In this document: positions 47,395 to 64,000 of the stretch, piece by piece
Layout: every line of letters begins with the position of its first letter
Position numbering within the stretch: position 1 is the first letter of the stretch
NCBI GenBank assembly: GCA_000231825.2
Contig: JH720347.1
Coordinates: forward strand, 310,001-374,000
Length of the DNA: 64,000 bases
Source: Tetrahymena elliotti 4EA
Taxonomy: Eukaryota; Ciliophora; Oligohymenophorea; Hymenostomatida; Tetrahymenidae
Reading direction: 5' to 3'
Position numbers and translations under genes: made by a program
Notes under the pieces: generated by a model
What the model was told of the DNA's origin: nothing
Seen by the model: the letters and a program-made list of their open reading frames with translations, nothing else
Database searches by the model: none

Positions 47395-48499
47395 TTACAT
47401 CTATGCTAATTAATTAATTTATTTTATGTAAGCTTGAACTAATTTTATTTATTTAAAATATTTTGTTTGAATACTTGATTGCTTTTAAAAAGTATTAAAT
47501 TTATATTTTTGCTTGTTTGATTTTAATAAACTTTATATTTAACTTTTCTAATATTGATATTTTATTTATCATTGCCACAATATGCTTTCAACTCGTTTAT
47601 AAAAGAAAAATTTTCATTCTTGCTAATAAAAGATTTGTCATAAATATTCTTTTGTTTACACTAAATGTAATTAGTTGTTTTTGATAGATAGATAGATAGA
47701 TAGATAGATATTTTAGTCGAAATTATTTTAATCTAAATTTTTTAAGTAAAATATATATTAATTTTGAAATGAAAAAATATTATCTCAATTAATTAATATT
47801 CTTTTTTTCTAAATTTTTTAGAATATTTAAGAGAATAGTAATACTAAAATTGATAGAAAAATTGATAAATTTTATCTTTTCTAATTATTAAAATAGTTTT
47901 TCCTATACTTCAAGAAAAATAAATGTTTTTTGTGAGTCAAAAGATTTTTTATGTTAGTAATTTTTTAATTTATGTGAAAGTATTCAAACTTTTTATTCAC
48001 ACACTACATAATTCTAACTTTATGATCATTTATTTTGGATTATGGTAGCATTTAATTAATTATTACCTGTTGAATGTTTGGGTAGAATCTATTTAATTTT
48101 ATATTTTTTACTTTTCTTGTTTGTTTAGAAAATTTAGATTTTGAAATATTTATTCAGTAATAAAATAATTACAAGATTTTTTTTTGAGTAATATTAAGAA
48201 GATTAAGAGAAAAAAACTAAAAGTAACAACTAATTTTTAGTTTTCTTTAAGAAAAATCATGTAATTATTAAATGAGAAAAAACAAATATTCTCTTGAATA
48301 AATGATTTTTTTATTGAATATATTTTATTGATAGTATATTTTAAACAACTTTTAATTGTGCTTTAATACTTAATTTTCTATCTCTATCTGATGGTAAAAC
48401 AAATCAGAAATTCTAATATTTTGATTTTTAGAAAATTTTTACAATTAAAAGAATATTTTTGCAAAAAAGGAAGATAAATAAAAAATTTTTGCCAATAAA
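47395..48499. other. divergent intergenic region
   Basis: About 1.1 kb between the starts of the dynein light chain (-) and the coiled-coil gene (+), containing the GATA repeat and A/T tracts. No exon seen. Confidence 0.5.
47683..47710. repeat. GATA microsatellite
   Basis: Seven perfect tandem GATA units in the divergent promoter region of the dynein light chain and coiled-coil genes. Confidence 0.9.
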
Positions 48500-49852
48500 A
48501 TGATGGATCCTATCCAGAAATTAGATAAATAAAACAATTATTTTCAATAAGATAATGGCTTTAGCTAAAATTTTCTCAAATCGTTTTAAGAAAGCCAAGA
48601 TTTTTATTAGTCAAGTTAGATTATATTAAAATAAAATCATGAAAAGAAAGAACCCAAAAAAGAGTTCAAATCTTAGAAATATGAGTTGTATAGGCTGTTA
48701 AAAGAGAAAAAGGAACTCATCAGATAGCAAAACAATCAAAAAAAAGAAATGATGAAACAGAAGATATTAAAATATAATTAAGATTTTTAAATTAAATCCA
48801 AGCAAATTCAGCTAGAATTATTGAACAAATAAAAGTAGGATCTTAAATAATAAATGGAGAATATTAGTGAAAAATATGAGCAATAAATTAATTTAATTTC
48901 ACTAGGCTCTGAAAAAAGAGATGGCTTGAAATAAAAATTATATTAATTACAAGAAGAAAATTAAATTGATGAGTCTTTATTGCTTTCTTAGCGTTCAGAA
49001 CTTAGAATTTTATAGGCTAAAAAGATAATTATGGCTTACAACCTATACAATTTATCATATACATTTGAGAATTATTCGGTTTCTTAATTTCTTGAAAGCC
49101 ATACAATCAGTAATGTAGTAATAGCAGAAGATGAGAACGTTAATAAAAGTAGAGAAAAAAATATTTGGAAAATCAATAATAAATAGTAGCACTAAAATTT
49201 ATTTTCATATGAGCATAAATAGGTTATCAATTATGCTTTTTAGAACTTAGTTAAGTTTGTAGAATATGTAATTAGAGTTAAGAATTTTGAAATACCATTT
49301 TACTTTTATTTAGATTACCATAACTTACCCAATTTATAACTACCTTAATATAATGATGATCTTGTGCATATACATAATGCAAATAGCCAGATAGAAAAGG
49401 AAGTTTACTAACTTTTTAATGAAAATTTAAACCCTGTTTATGAAAATTTTGTTTACTGCTGGATCAACTATTAAATTTTATATAAAAGACTTGGAATGGA
49501 CTTTAAAAAGCTAGTTTTAGATGAAAAGCTTATCTTTCCTGTATATTAATTGAAAGAATTTTTTATAAATGAACTAGATAATATAAAGTAGTAGTTGCCT
49601 TCCTTAGAATATTAATATATAGTTTATAATAATTAATTGATTAATAGTGATTTATTACAAATTAAATACCATAAAAATTCTTTAAAAATTATAAGCGAAG
49701 AAATAATTATCTTCAGAGATAATCCTAATCTATAAATAATCAATATTCATGATAACAATTTAGAGAGCAAAATTTCTGAAATGGAGCATGATAATAGTGA
49801 TAGCGAAAGGAGTTTTGAGTTTATAGAATATGGCTAATATAGTTAATAATGA
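48500..49852 (+). CDS. coiled-coil protein, possibly UVRAG/Atg14-like
   Basis: Single exon, 450 aa. Residues about 55-190 are a long charged coiled coil (YELYRLLKEKKELIRQQ and on). A folded C-terminal half follows, containing KKIIMAYNLYNLSYTFENYS, KQVINYAFQNLVKFVEYV and FEIPFYFYLDYH, ending in an acidic Ser-rich tail. A coiled coil followed by a helix-rich domain with a conserved aromatic/hydrophobic 'IPF' region is reminiscent of UVRAG/Vps38 or Atg14 subunits of the class III PI3-kinase complex. I cannot confirm that without a profile search. Two ATGs in tandem open the frame; the first is taken. Certain as a gene, tentative in function. Confidence 0.75.
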
Positions 49853-50787
49853 TAATTTATTTTAAGTAGAAACTTTACAAATTAATATCACCACATGAAT
49901 TTGTGAAAATATAATCAATCCAAATTAATTATTCAGTAAAATATAATTTTTGAAAGACTAACCTACCTGATTAATTAATTAATTATTTTATTTATAACAT
50001 GTAAAATTACATTTATGTTTTACAATCTTATTATTTATTCTAATTAATTATTCAACCAAAAATCCTTTAAAATTACATTTTATCGAATAGAATTTCATCT
50101 AATTATTTATTTAATTAAATAAGAAATACTTATTTTTTAAGATCTCATTTATTTCGTAAACTTTAAAATGATAAATAATCACTATTCAAACCTTTTCCTT
50201 GCATAATGCATTCAAACTAATATTCTTTCTTTATGTTTGCTTCATCTTAAAAAATTATCTTTGCAATCTCATATTTCTTTTTAAGCAATAATTTGCTCTT
50301 TTTCAAAAAATTAATTAGGTGTCTCTAACTATTTGCTCTTATTTAATTTATTTGAAATTATTTTATTTTTTAAAAGATATTTAATAATTAATTCAAAAAT
50401 TTTTGAAAAATGTTTCAAACAATTTTACTATCTTTAATTCACAATTGTAAATATTACAAAATTAAATACTGCAGAAGCTCGATGTTTCTATGTGGCAAGT
50501 TTTAATTCAATCTCTCTAAATATTACTAATAAAGTAATCTTATAAGTTAATAAAAGCATTAGTTATTAAAAGCAATAATATTCATAAATAAATATTTAAT
50601 AAATTATTTTATAAATAATATATAATTCAATAATATGTAGTTATAGAAACATAAATTTTTATGAATATTATTCAACAATATTTTTTTGATCAATTTCTTT
50701 TTAATTAATTTTAATGTTTAAATTAATTTGTAATAGCTTCAATTTATATAGATAATATCTCTTTTTTAGTACTTTTTTTTTTTGCAA
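49853..50787. other. AT-rich convergent intergenic region
   Basis: About 0.9 kb between two gene 3' ends, with ATTAATTAATTAATTA near 49971-49986. No gene seen. Confidence 0.5.
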
Positions 50788-51591
50788 TCATATCATTTTG
50801 ATTTCATCTTCTTCATATTTCTTAGATTTAAACACCAAAGATTTTAATGCAGTAAAGGATTCACTTATTTTTTCAGAAAAATAATGAAAGAATGTTGTTG
50901 GAGGTTGTCCTCCATTTATATAAAAACAAAATAGGTAAGAGTCATAAGGCTTATCTTCAATATTGTAAAAATGTTTACATTTATTAATTAGTTTAAATCC
51001 ATTTTTTAAGTAGAACCTTTCTCCAGATCTATTGTAAGTGACCATATGCAAATTAATATATTTTATTTTTAAATTTTTACTTGCTTCTTATTTTGCATGG
51101 TTAATTAAATATGATGCCAGGCCGTGCTAACGGAACTCATTTATCACTCCAATAGTTTAAATATATAAGCAATAAGAATCTGTACATAAATCTTTAAAAG
51201 AGAATTTCATTTCTTTAAATTTAGTACTTTTTTTGTTATAAATGATAGCTCCAATTATGTATTTTGAAAACCCAAATCTTGTAAGATCTAATTCTAAAAT
51301 CAAATTTTTAGTAAATTTCTACATACTATCATAATACGATTATTCATATTGTATTGGAAACCACTCAGAATGGAGTACCTAAATCTATCTTACATCATTA
51401 TTACTAGATATTGTTCTAGAAATGATATCTTAGCTTATATCTATTTCATTTATATCTATTTTTTATAAAACTGAATGAACTTCTGCAAGAAAACGGTAGT
51501 TATTTTTAGTATCTGGAGGATATGATTCACTAATCCTTTGATATTGTATATTATTTTTCTAGTTTTCTAAATCTATATCTTTATTTCTCAT
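50788..51591 (-). CDS. NAA60-like N-alpha-acetyltransferase
   Basis: GNAT-fold acetyltransferase resembling NAA60 (NatF), which acetylates N-termini of membrane proteins on the cytosolic face of the Golgi. Single exon, 267 aa, first ATG of the frame. Recognisable pieces: LHSEWFPIQY (family CGDWFPIEYP), strand YIQTIGVINEFRQHGLAS with the RxxGxA acetyl-CoA loop, LHMVTYNRSGERFYLKNGF (family LHVLTTNNTAINFYENRDF) and the hallmark FYINGGQPPTTFF (family LYINGGHPPWT). The first 65 residues are an extra N-terminal arm with no match. The C-terminal amphipathic region after the core (TALKSLVFKSKKYEEDE) may correspond to NAA60's membrane-binding helices. Family assignment is strong from the INGGxPP signature; location is inferred. 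Confidence 0.9.
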
Positions 51592-52434
51592 TTTTGAAAT
51601 ATTATAATTTAAAAAATTTAATTGAAAATTTACTGATAAGAATTCAGAAGATACTTCAAATGCTAATGCAAATGCGAAATAAAATTAAAAGTGAAATGAA
51701 TTGATAGGATTTAACCATAAAATAAGCAAAAATTATTTTGTTAAAATAAATAAAACTTGGCAGTAACTTTTTATATACATACTCCAAATAAATGTGACAT
51801 AAAATTGTAAATATAGAATAACTTAAATGTTGTTATAATTGTTGTTGTTGTTGTTTAGATGTTGTTTTTGTTTGTTCTTTCATTTCTTTATTTAGTTATT
51901 TTTTTGATAATATATTATTAAATTTTTCTATGTCTATTTTTCTGTTTTTATATATAAATATTTCTCATTATAATATCAGAAAATAAGTTAGCAGCTATTG
52001 TTAATACTTTATAGAAATAAATTAAATGACCCTACTCATTGAATAAATATAATTATAGGAATTGAGAAAACCCTCCAACAAAGCAGAGATATTTAACTAA
52101 TTTGTTTGTAAGTAAACCATTTCATAATTTTATTCACATTCATTAAACTATTTAGAAGTTGATACTAATGATTTTAACTAGACATACTGAGATAATGATC
52201 TATCTATATTGATTCAAATTAAATATTTGTAATGAATTAATAAAATATTAATTGCATTAAAATAAATATGAGGCTATTAATATCTGAATCTAAATAAGTT
52301 ACAATTCCACTTCTTAAAATAAAAAAATTTAGCTTGGGTTTTGATTGAATAAGATTTACTTTACTCAATAAATAGGCATTCATTCTACAAAAATAAGTTA
52401 ATAAGTTATATGGTTATTTATAGGAGAAGCATAA
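51592..52434. other. intergenic spacer with GTT repeat
   Basis: AT-rich spacer between the NAA60 start and the 3' end of the CDKL kinase gene. A run of five GTT triplets lies at 51841-51855. No exon supported. Confidence 0.5.
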
Positions 52435-58513
<6,079 letters not shown>

Positions 58514-59079
58514 ATGAGTCAAAAAAGTGATATACCTTAAGAAGGCCTGAAACCACCTGCTTAATATTAAGAATCTGTTTCATCAAAAATTAACAATGAG
58601 AGCTCTGTAGAAGATTATGATTTGGATAATCTATATAAAGAACATGATATGTAGAATAAGACAGTCAAGCAGAGTATTGAAGTAAAAAACAATATTTTAG
58701 AAAACTAAGAATAAGATGCTCTAGAGCAACTAGTTTTATAATATGGTGCCGATAAAGTATGCTATGAGTGTATTGTTGGATACCAGTCTGAAAAAAAGCT
58801 ACAAAAAGCGCAAAGCACATGAAGGGTAAGCACTTTTTGGAAGGTAAGGTCTAAGGATTTGGTGATTTTATTTGTAATATATGTGATCAACTATTGGAAA
58901 CAAAGAGAAAACTTTTAAAATATATTAGAAAAGCTCATCCTGAAAAGAAAAATAATGATCATGAAAATTTGACTGTTAGACAAAAAAATTTTGTCAACAG
59001 TTTTTCTTCTCAAAAGTCAAAAAAGAAATCATTTTTGAAAAAGTTTATTTCAAAGAACAGAAATGATTAAAAATGGTGA
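58514..59079 (+). CDS. zinc-finger protein with apparent frameshift
   Basis: From ATG 58514 the frame encodes an acidic, Q/E-rich region and then a C2H2-type start, CYEC, but meets TGA at 58820-58822. From about 58800 a different frame (-1 relative) continues with His residues at the expected place (HMKGKH), a second CNIC...H finger and a basic tail, to TGA at 59077-59079. The two parts would together make a protein of about 188 residues with two C2H2-like fingers. The break coincides with an A7 run at about 58791-58797, so a one-base indel, real or from sequencing, is the simplest cause. No GT-AG intron restores the frame. Likely a DNA- or RNA-binding protein, if functional. Confidence 0.6.
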
Positions 59080-60050
59080 GTTAAATTCTTAAATTAAACA
59101 AAACAATATTATTTCTTTGTTGGTTGAATTGTTATGTTTTTATAAAATGATTTTTTTGTAAATCTCAATTTTCTTTACTTATAAATAAATTATATTAAAT
59201 TTATATTATTTATCATGGATCGATTTTTGACCTTAACATATTTTACAATTGTTAGGTTAAATAGTATAAAACTTTATTCTCAACCTAAACTGAAAATCTA
59301 AAATTGCAATTATTGTTTTTATCACCTAAAAATCAATTAAAAAAATTTATTAATAGAAAATCAACAATGATTTTGATCAATCAGTCTAATAAGTAATCAA
59401 AATGTTGGAAAATCCTCTTGCAATTAAAAAATTTAGTGGTTTTAGGAATATATTTTTTAAAAATAAAAATGATGTATTCAAAAAAAAAATCCTTAACTTA
59501 GCTCATAAATTAGAATTGGATAAAAGTTTCCTTTAAAACATAATGGCTAAAATAAATCTAATTTATTTGAGGTATCACTTAAATTTCATATATACATATT
59601 TAAATTTAATAAAGAGATCTTTCTTTATAATTGATACTACAAGCACTATTTATTAATCTTAATCTATGGTGTAAACATTTCAAATGAATCTATTTTTTTT
59701 ATTAATATTGATTGTTGAAATTTGAAGATACAAATTTAATATACTTTAAAATGGTTCTATTCATAAATTAATTATACCTAAATTATAAAAATAAATTTAA
59801 AATTTATTTTATTAAAGTTACATTTTTATTCATTTTAACGCATTTAAATGATCTATTCAATTTTTTATTAAAAAAGTATCTTATCTACTATTTTATTCCC
59901 TCTAAATTTATGTATTAAAATAGAATAAAAAAACATCATTCTAATTTTAATTTAAGTTTAAAATTACGTTAAATCTACTGAAATTTGGAAACTTTTATTT
60001 TTTTCTATCTCTGAAAGAATACTTTACACTCCTTGGATATCTATCCTATT
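59080..60050. other. AT-rich spacer
   Basis: Spacer between the zinc-finger gene and the LRR region. An open frame at 59402-59725 (107 codons) is K/I/L/F-rich and not supported. Nothing else seen. Confidence 0.45.
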
Positions 60051-62480
60051 TTGTCTAATGAATTATTTTAAAAATCTTAATTTCAGAATCAAAGATAGCA
60101 AACAACATACCTCAAATTAAGGATTAACTTTGACATTTTTGCTAAGATTGATAACATTTTTGCAATAGACTGAGCCCCAGAGTTACTGATATTGTTTTTC
60201 CTTTAAGTATATATATCAAAATTAAATATCAAAAGCGATTCTAATAATTTAAAATGAAAAATAATATTGATGATAAAAGTAAAAATAACCATAAATTGAG
60301 TTCTAGTTGATTCAATTTCTTTATCTAACTAAGAGTATAACAAATATTTTTAACTCCTCCATCTCCTATTTAGTTCTAACTAAAAAATAATATTAAATTT
60401 TAATAATGATAAATGAATTGATTTATTTATTTCAAATACTTTAAACAAAGAGTTAGAAACATTAAACTTTAAGATGTTTGTATTGCTTGTGATAAATAGA
60501 TCATTCCTAAGTCTTCAAGCTCATTCTTTCTGCATTATTTTTAAACAATAGATTAAAAAAATAAGATTTAAAATTTTATTGAATAGGAAGGAATTACCTT
60601 AAATAAATATTGAGCTCAGTGATTTTTTTCAATTAAGAAATGTTATTTGATAGGTCACTAATACCTTCTGAACTTATTTTGTTATCACTATATTACAATA
60701 TTTTAAAAAATGACAAAGTAATTAAAAAATGTTTGCATTGAAAAAACAAATAAAAATTAATTTGTTTCTAAATAAAAATCTAGAAAGAAAGAAATAAAAA
60801 AAAATATTTATTTATCCAAGCACTTAACTAAAAATATCCTTAATACTAACAAAAAATATCTGAATAATAAATTAAAAAGATTTGTAAATACTCAAATGAA
60901 ATGAACAATGATATCAGTTGTTGTTATTGACTTAAAGAAGCTCTTAAAATGGTGATACATTTATCTTCGATCTTAGTAGAGCTTTTAATAAATAAAAAAA
61001 ATGCTTTTGATAATTTAAAAACTTTCTTAAATCTTTTTAAAAAAAGAGAAATTTGAAAATTAAGAACCATTAATTATTTACTTCAGACTAAGACTTAACA
61101 TCTTGATATTTTTATATGATTAGATTAAGTTGCTTATACAAATAATTCCTTCTAATTCAATATTATTCTCACTTAATATTATTTTTATTTGAATGTGAAA
61201 AATTAAAAGAATTATAAAATTACTCTAGCCATAAAACAAAACTAGAAATTTTTTGTAATTTTTCTAAAGATTTTTGCAAACCCTAAATTCCTTCAACTCC
61301 AATTTAACAATTACTTATTTAAAAAAAGTAAATTTATTTATTAAGTTAACAAAAAAAATTAAATTTATAATTAATCTAATTTAATCAAAGTTAACTACTT
61401 AAAGTAAAGCTTTAACATCTCTAGATCCTAAATATTCTATATTGAATTCGCTACATTTATCAATTGCTTAATTTTCTATATTATTTTTACTAAAAAATTA
61501 AAAATTGTATATACATTAAATTAAAAAAAAAATTTGAGCATAAAAAAATTAAAGTTAGATATTACGATTAGTCAAGATAGAGCATTATCTAATTTTTTTT
61601 TTTGATAAAAACTATGAAATATCATGGGGCTCCTTCATTAGATATTTGATTCCCTCTAAATTAATTTTAATTGAAAAATATTCTAGAGAAAGCCTCAAGT
61701 GATCAATATTTTTGCAATTGCTTAATGAAACAGTGATCATACCTGTAATCAAATTTTCAAGTTTGAAATCTATATTTGGGTTATTAAAATGATTACAACC
61801 AAATAAATATTTAAAAATTACTTAAAATCAACATACATATATTTTTAAAAAATTTTAGCATGTGTAGAGTTCATTTACTTTTTTAATAAAAATGCTATCT
61901 TCTTCTTCGAAAGAATTTTATTTCATTCATCAAGTTAGGTTGATAATTAGTCTAGACCAAAGGTTTAGCTACTTGATTTTATCTTGTAATAATTTTTTTA
62001 AATAGCTTAACTAATATTCTTTGATTATATTAATAAACATCTCATTTTAAGTAATTTATTCATTATCTTTCCTAGAATTTAAATCTCTCAAATTGTGAAG
62101 ATTATTTTATAAATCACATCTAACAATTTCTTTGAGTTTTTCCTTCTAAGATATTTCATTATAAAATTAAATACAATCTTAATTGATCTGATCTCTTTCT
62201 TCTATTTGTAGTTTTTACAAATTTTTAATGATAATCTGTAAATAGTTTTTCTATCTTTATCATGATAAAAGGGTCAATATTTAAAAATCATTGAGTCATG
62301 AGATTCCAAAAGATCTTCTATTAGAATTTCACTTTTAAAATGTCCTTGTAAACATTTATAGCATTTCATAATATGAGAATCCTAATCGTTATCTAATCTT
62401 AAAATAATAAATTTTTTTTTGTGAGTAGGGCACTTTTAATTAAAATCTGAAATTTAAATTTAATGCATTATGATTTTTAC
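60051..62480 (-). pseudogene. decayed leucine-rich-repeat family gene
   Basis: Minus-strand pieces match a large ciliate family with an N-terminal Cys/His motif, coiled coil and LRRs. At about 62440-62260: CPTH, then KCYKCLQ, then LIEDLLESH, followed by an in-frame TGA at the place where I expect a Trp. At about 62200-61930: coiled coil (QIEERDQINQDCIQFY), in another frame with no linking intron found. LRR-like exons follow: 61770-61620 (SLSNCKNIDHLRLSLEYF), 61470-61390 (EFNIEYLGSRDVKALLQ), 61160-61080 (NNIELEGIICISNLIQ), near 60990-60900, and 60200-60070 (NNISNSGAQSIAKMLS). The TGA, the frame break and A/T-rich gaps suggest decay, but unrecognised introns could rescue some of it. Family recall is from memory, not a search. 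Confidence 0.45.
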
Positions 62481-63463
62481 TTTTTTTAAGATATTTATTT
62501 TTGACTTTTATTAATTAATTATTTAAAAATTGATTTTAATAATCACTTAAAACCAAATTTGAGATAAACTAAAAAATACATTTTATTCTTTCCTAATTAT
62601 AATAAAATATCAATTACACTATATAAAATATCAGATAGAAATTCTTCCTTTTTCGATTCTAAATCATAAAAAGAAGAAGAATCAAAAAAATTATATAAAA
62701 ATCCTTTGAATTATTTTAAACTAAATAACAAATGATATGCTTTGAAAAATTATTTGATTATATATTTACAGTGTAAATAAAATATATTATTTTTTAATTT
62801 GTTAAAATTTAATTCAAAATGAAAAAATTTAACAGATAAATTAAGATAAAATAAAAAACATCTTTTAATTATTCTTAACTCATTAAAAAATTAAAATAAC
62901 ATAAAAACATCTAAAAATTAAACCAAATAAAATTTCCCTAAATTTATTTAATTAGATCAATGAGATCTTAAATAAAACAAAATTGGTTTTTAGAAATTTA
63001 TTCTAATAATAGCAAAGTATGATATTTTTTAAATCAACAATAAATGATAAAACAATTAAATTTTATTGTTTTTAATTTTGGTATGAATTTAAAAGCTTAA
63101 TTAATTCAATTTGGTAGAAATTGTGATGGTTAGTTAATGTTTAAAAACCCTATAACTAAAATTAATTACTTATTTGATCAATTTTCTCTTTTTGAAGATA
63201 TATTATATATTGCTAGATGTTGAATTTTTTTTTTTGTAGTTGAGGGATAAATAGTAAACCGATTACTATTTATCAATCGATTACAAATTAATATAATTAT
63301 ATTTTATATATATTTTTATATTTTGTTTCTAAATTTAAATAATTTTAAAATTTTTACTTTTTTTTGTAAACTTTAAGTTTACTTATTAATTTTATTTTTT
63401 AATAAAATTTAAAATATTTTAATTCAAAAAAATATTCTATATATAATATAAAGATATTTAAAC
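62481..63463. other. AT-rich spacer
   Basis: About 1 kb of A/T-rich DNA between the LRR remnant and the AAA ATPase 3' end. Nothing supported. Confidence 0.5.
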
Positions 63464-64000
63464 TCAAATTCTTTTATAAAAAGGGACATAACTTTTTTTA
63501 GAGTGTAATAAGTCATCAATTTTTAATATCATTTCACATACTTTCTCAAATTCACTTTCTGAATTTATAATGAAAGATCTTCTTTTACAAGCCTCATAAG
63601 CTTCTTTAAACAAACCACTGATATCAGAACCATTATAATGCTCTATTTCTTCACAGTATTCATGTATGAAATCTTCAGTCATATTTTCGCAAATATTTAC
63701 CATCTCAGAGTATTGCTTTAAAAAAATTTTAAAAATTTCAATTCTTTCCTTCACTCCAGGAGGCTTAATTTCTACTTCTTTATCAAATCTTCCTGTTCTT
63801 TTAGCTGCAGGGTCAATTACTTCAGGTCTATTAGTAGCTCCTATGACAATCAAGTTTCCTCTATCATAGAATCCATCCATCAAGGTTAGAAATTAGTCTA
63901 CAAATCTAATTTCAAATTTAGTATCTGAAGTACTTCTTTTAGAAAGCACAGCATCTGCCTCATCTATAAATAGGATACTTGGTAAATTTCTACTAAGAGA
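63464..64000 (-). CDS. AAA ATPase, C-terminal part (runs off right edge)
   Basis: The 3' end of an AAA+ ATPase gene; the start lies beyond base 64000. The visible 178 residues contain the Walker B segment SILFIDEADAV, the linker helix FVDQFLTLMDGF, sensor-1 GATNRPEVIDPA and the arginine-finger region RTGRFDKEVEI (classic GRFD). A lid-type helical region follows (ERIEIFKIFL... GSDISGLFKEAYEACKRR), and the protein ends KSYVPFYKRI with TGA at 63464-63466. It is of the classic AAA clade. GRFD and an Asp-Pro sensor region resemble CDC48/SPATA5/PEX-type ATPases more than katanin/Vps4, but the subgroup cannot be fixed. One TAG-encoded Gln lies in the linker. Confidence 0.92.

Noticed and set aside
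59402..59725. 107-codon ciliate-code ORF starting at ATG
   Set aside because: Composition is K/I/L/F-rich like spacer DNA; frames of this length arise often by chance when only TGA stops.
63666..63869. Plus-strand 67-aa ORF
   Set aside because: Antisense of the AAA ATPase domain.

Overview
This window is nuclear DNA from a ciliate, most likely Tetrahymena or a close oligohymenophorean relative. Conserved proteins (two methionine aminopeptidases, several kinases, a D-aminoacyl-tRNA deacylase, an AAA ATPase) read through only if TAA and TAG encode glutamine and TGA is the sole stop. The DNA is very AT-rich, genes are interrupted by short GT-AG introns of about 46-350 nt (too long for Paramecium), and many proteins carry very long Q/N-rich tracts. 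Because only TGA stops translation, chance open frames are long here. I called genes from domain homology, matching splice phases and composition, not from ORF length. All exon borders were worked out by hand.

Layout. 0.8-6.4 kb (-): a cyclin E-like protein with a huge Q/N-rich N-terminus. 7.0-8.7 kb (-): a Q/N-rich protein of unknown function. 10.6-15.2 kb (+): an SNF1/AMPK-like kinase with a Q/N-rich tail of about 950 residues. 16.3-24.2 kb: two diverged methionine aminopeptidase 2 genes on the minus strand, flanking an unknown plus-strand gene. 25.0-28.7 kb: a B-box-like zinc-finger protein (-) and a small N/Q-rich protein (+). 28.7-37.1 kb: mostly AT-rich spacer, with one small gene and two uncertain minus-strand candidates.

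37.1-45.5 kb is dense: a J-domain protein with a mitochondrial-type presequence and NPF motifs (-), an ankyrin-repeat protein (+) whose 5' region is tandemly duplicated, a six-exon unknown gene (+), and a D-aminoacyl-tRNA deacylase with a repetitive basic tail (-). 46.9-55.6 kb: a roadblock/LC7 dynein light chain (-), a coiled-coil protein perhaps of the UVRAG/Atg14 type (+), an NAA60-like N-acetyltransferase (-) and a CDKL-family kinase with a multi-exon tail (-). 58.5 kb to the end: a zinc-finger gene with an apparent frameshift (+), a decayed-looking leucine-rich-repeat family member (-), and the 3' part of an AAA ATPase gene (-) running off the right edge.

There is no operon logic. These are individually transcribed eukaryotic genes. 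A loose theme is cell-cycle and cilium-related factors (cyclin, CDKL kinase, dynein light chain) beside general protein N-terminal processing enzymes (two MetAP2, NAA60). I saw no rRNA, tRNA, transposon or CRISPR array.
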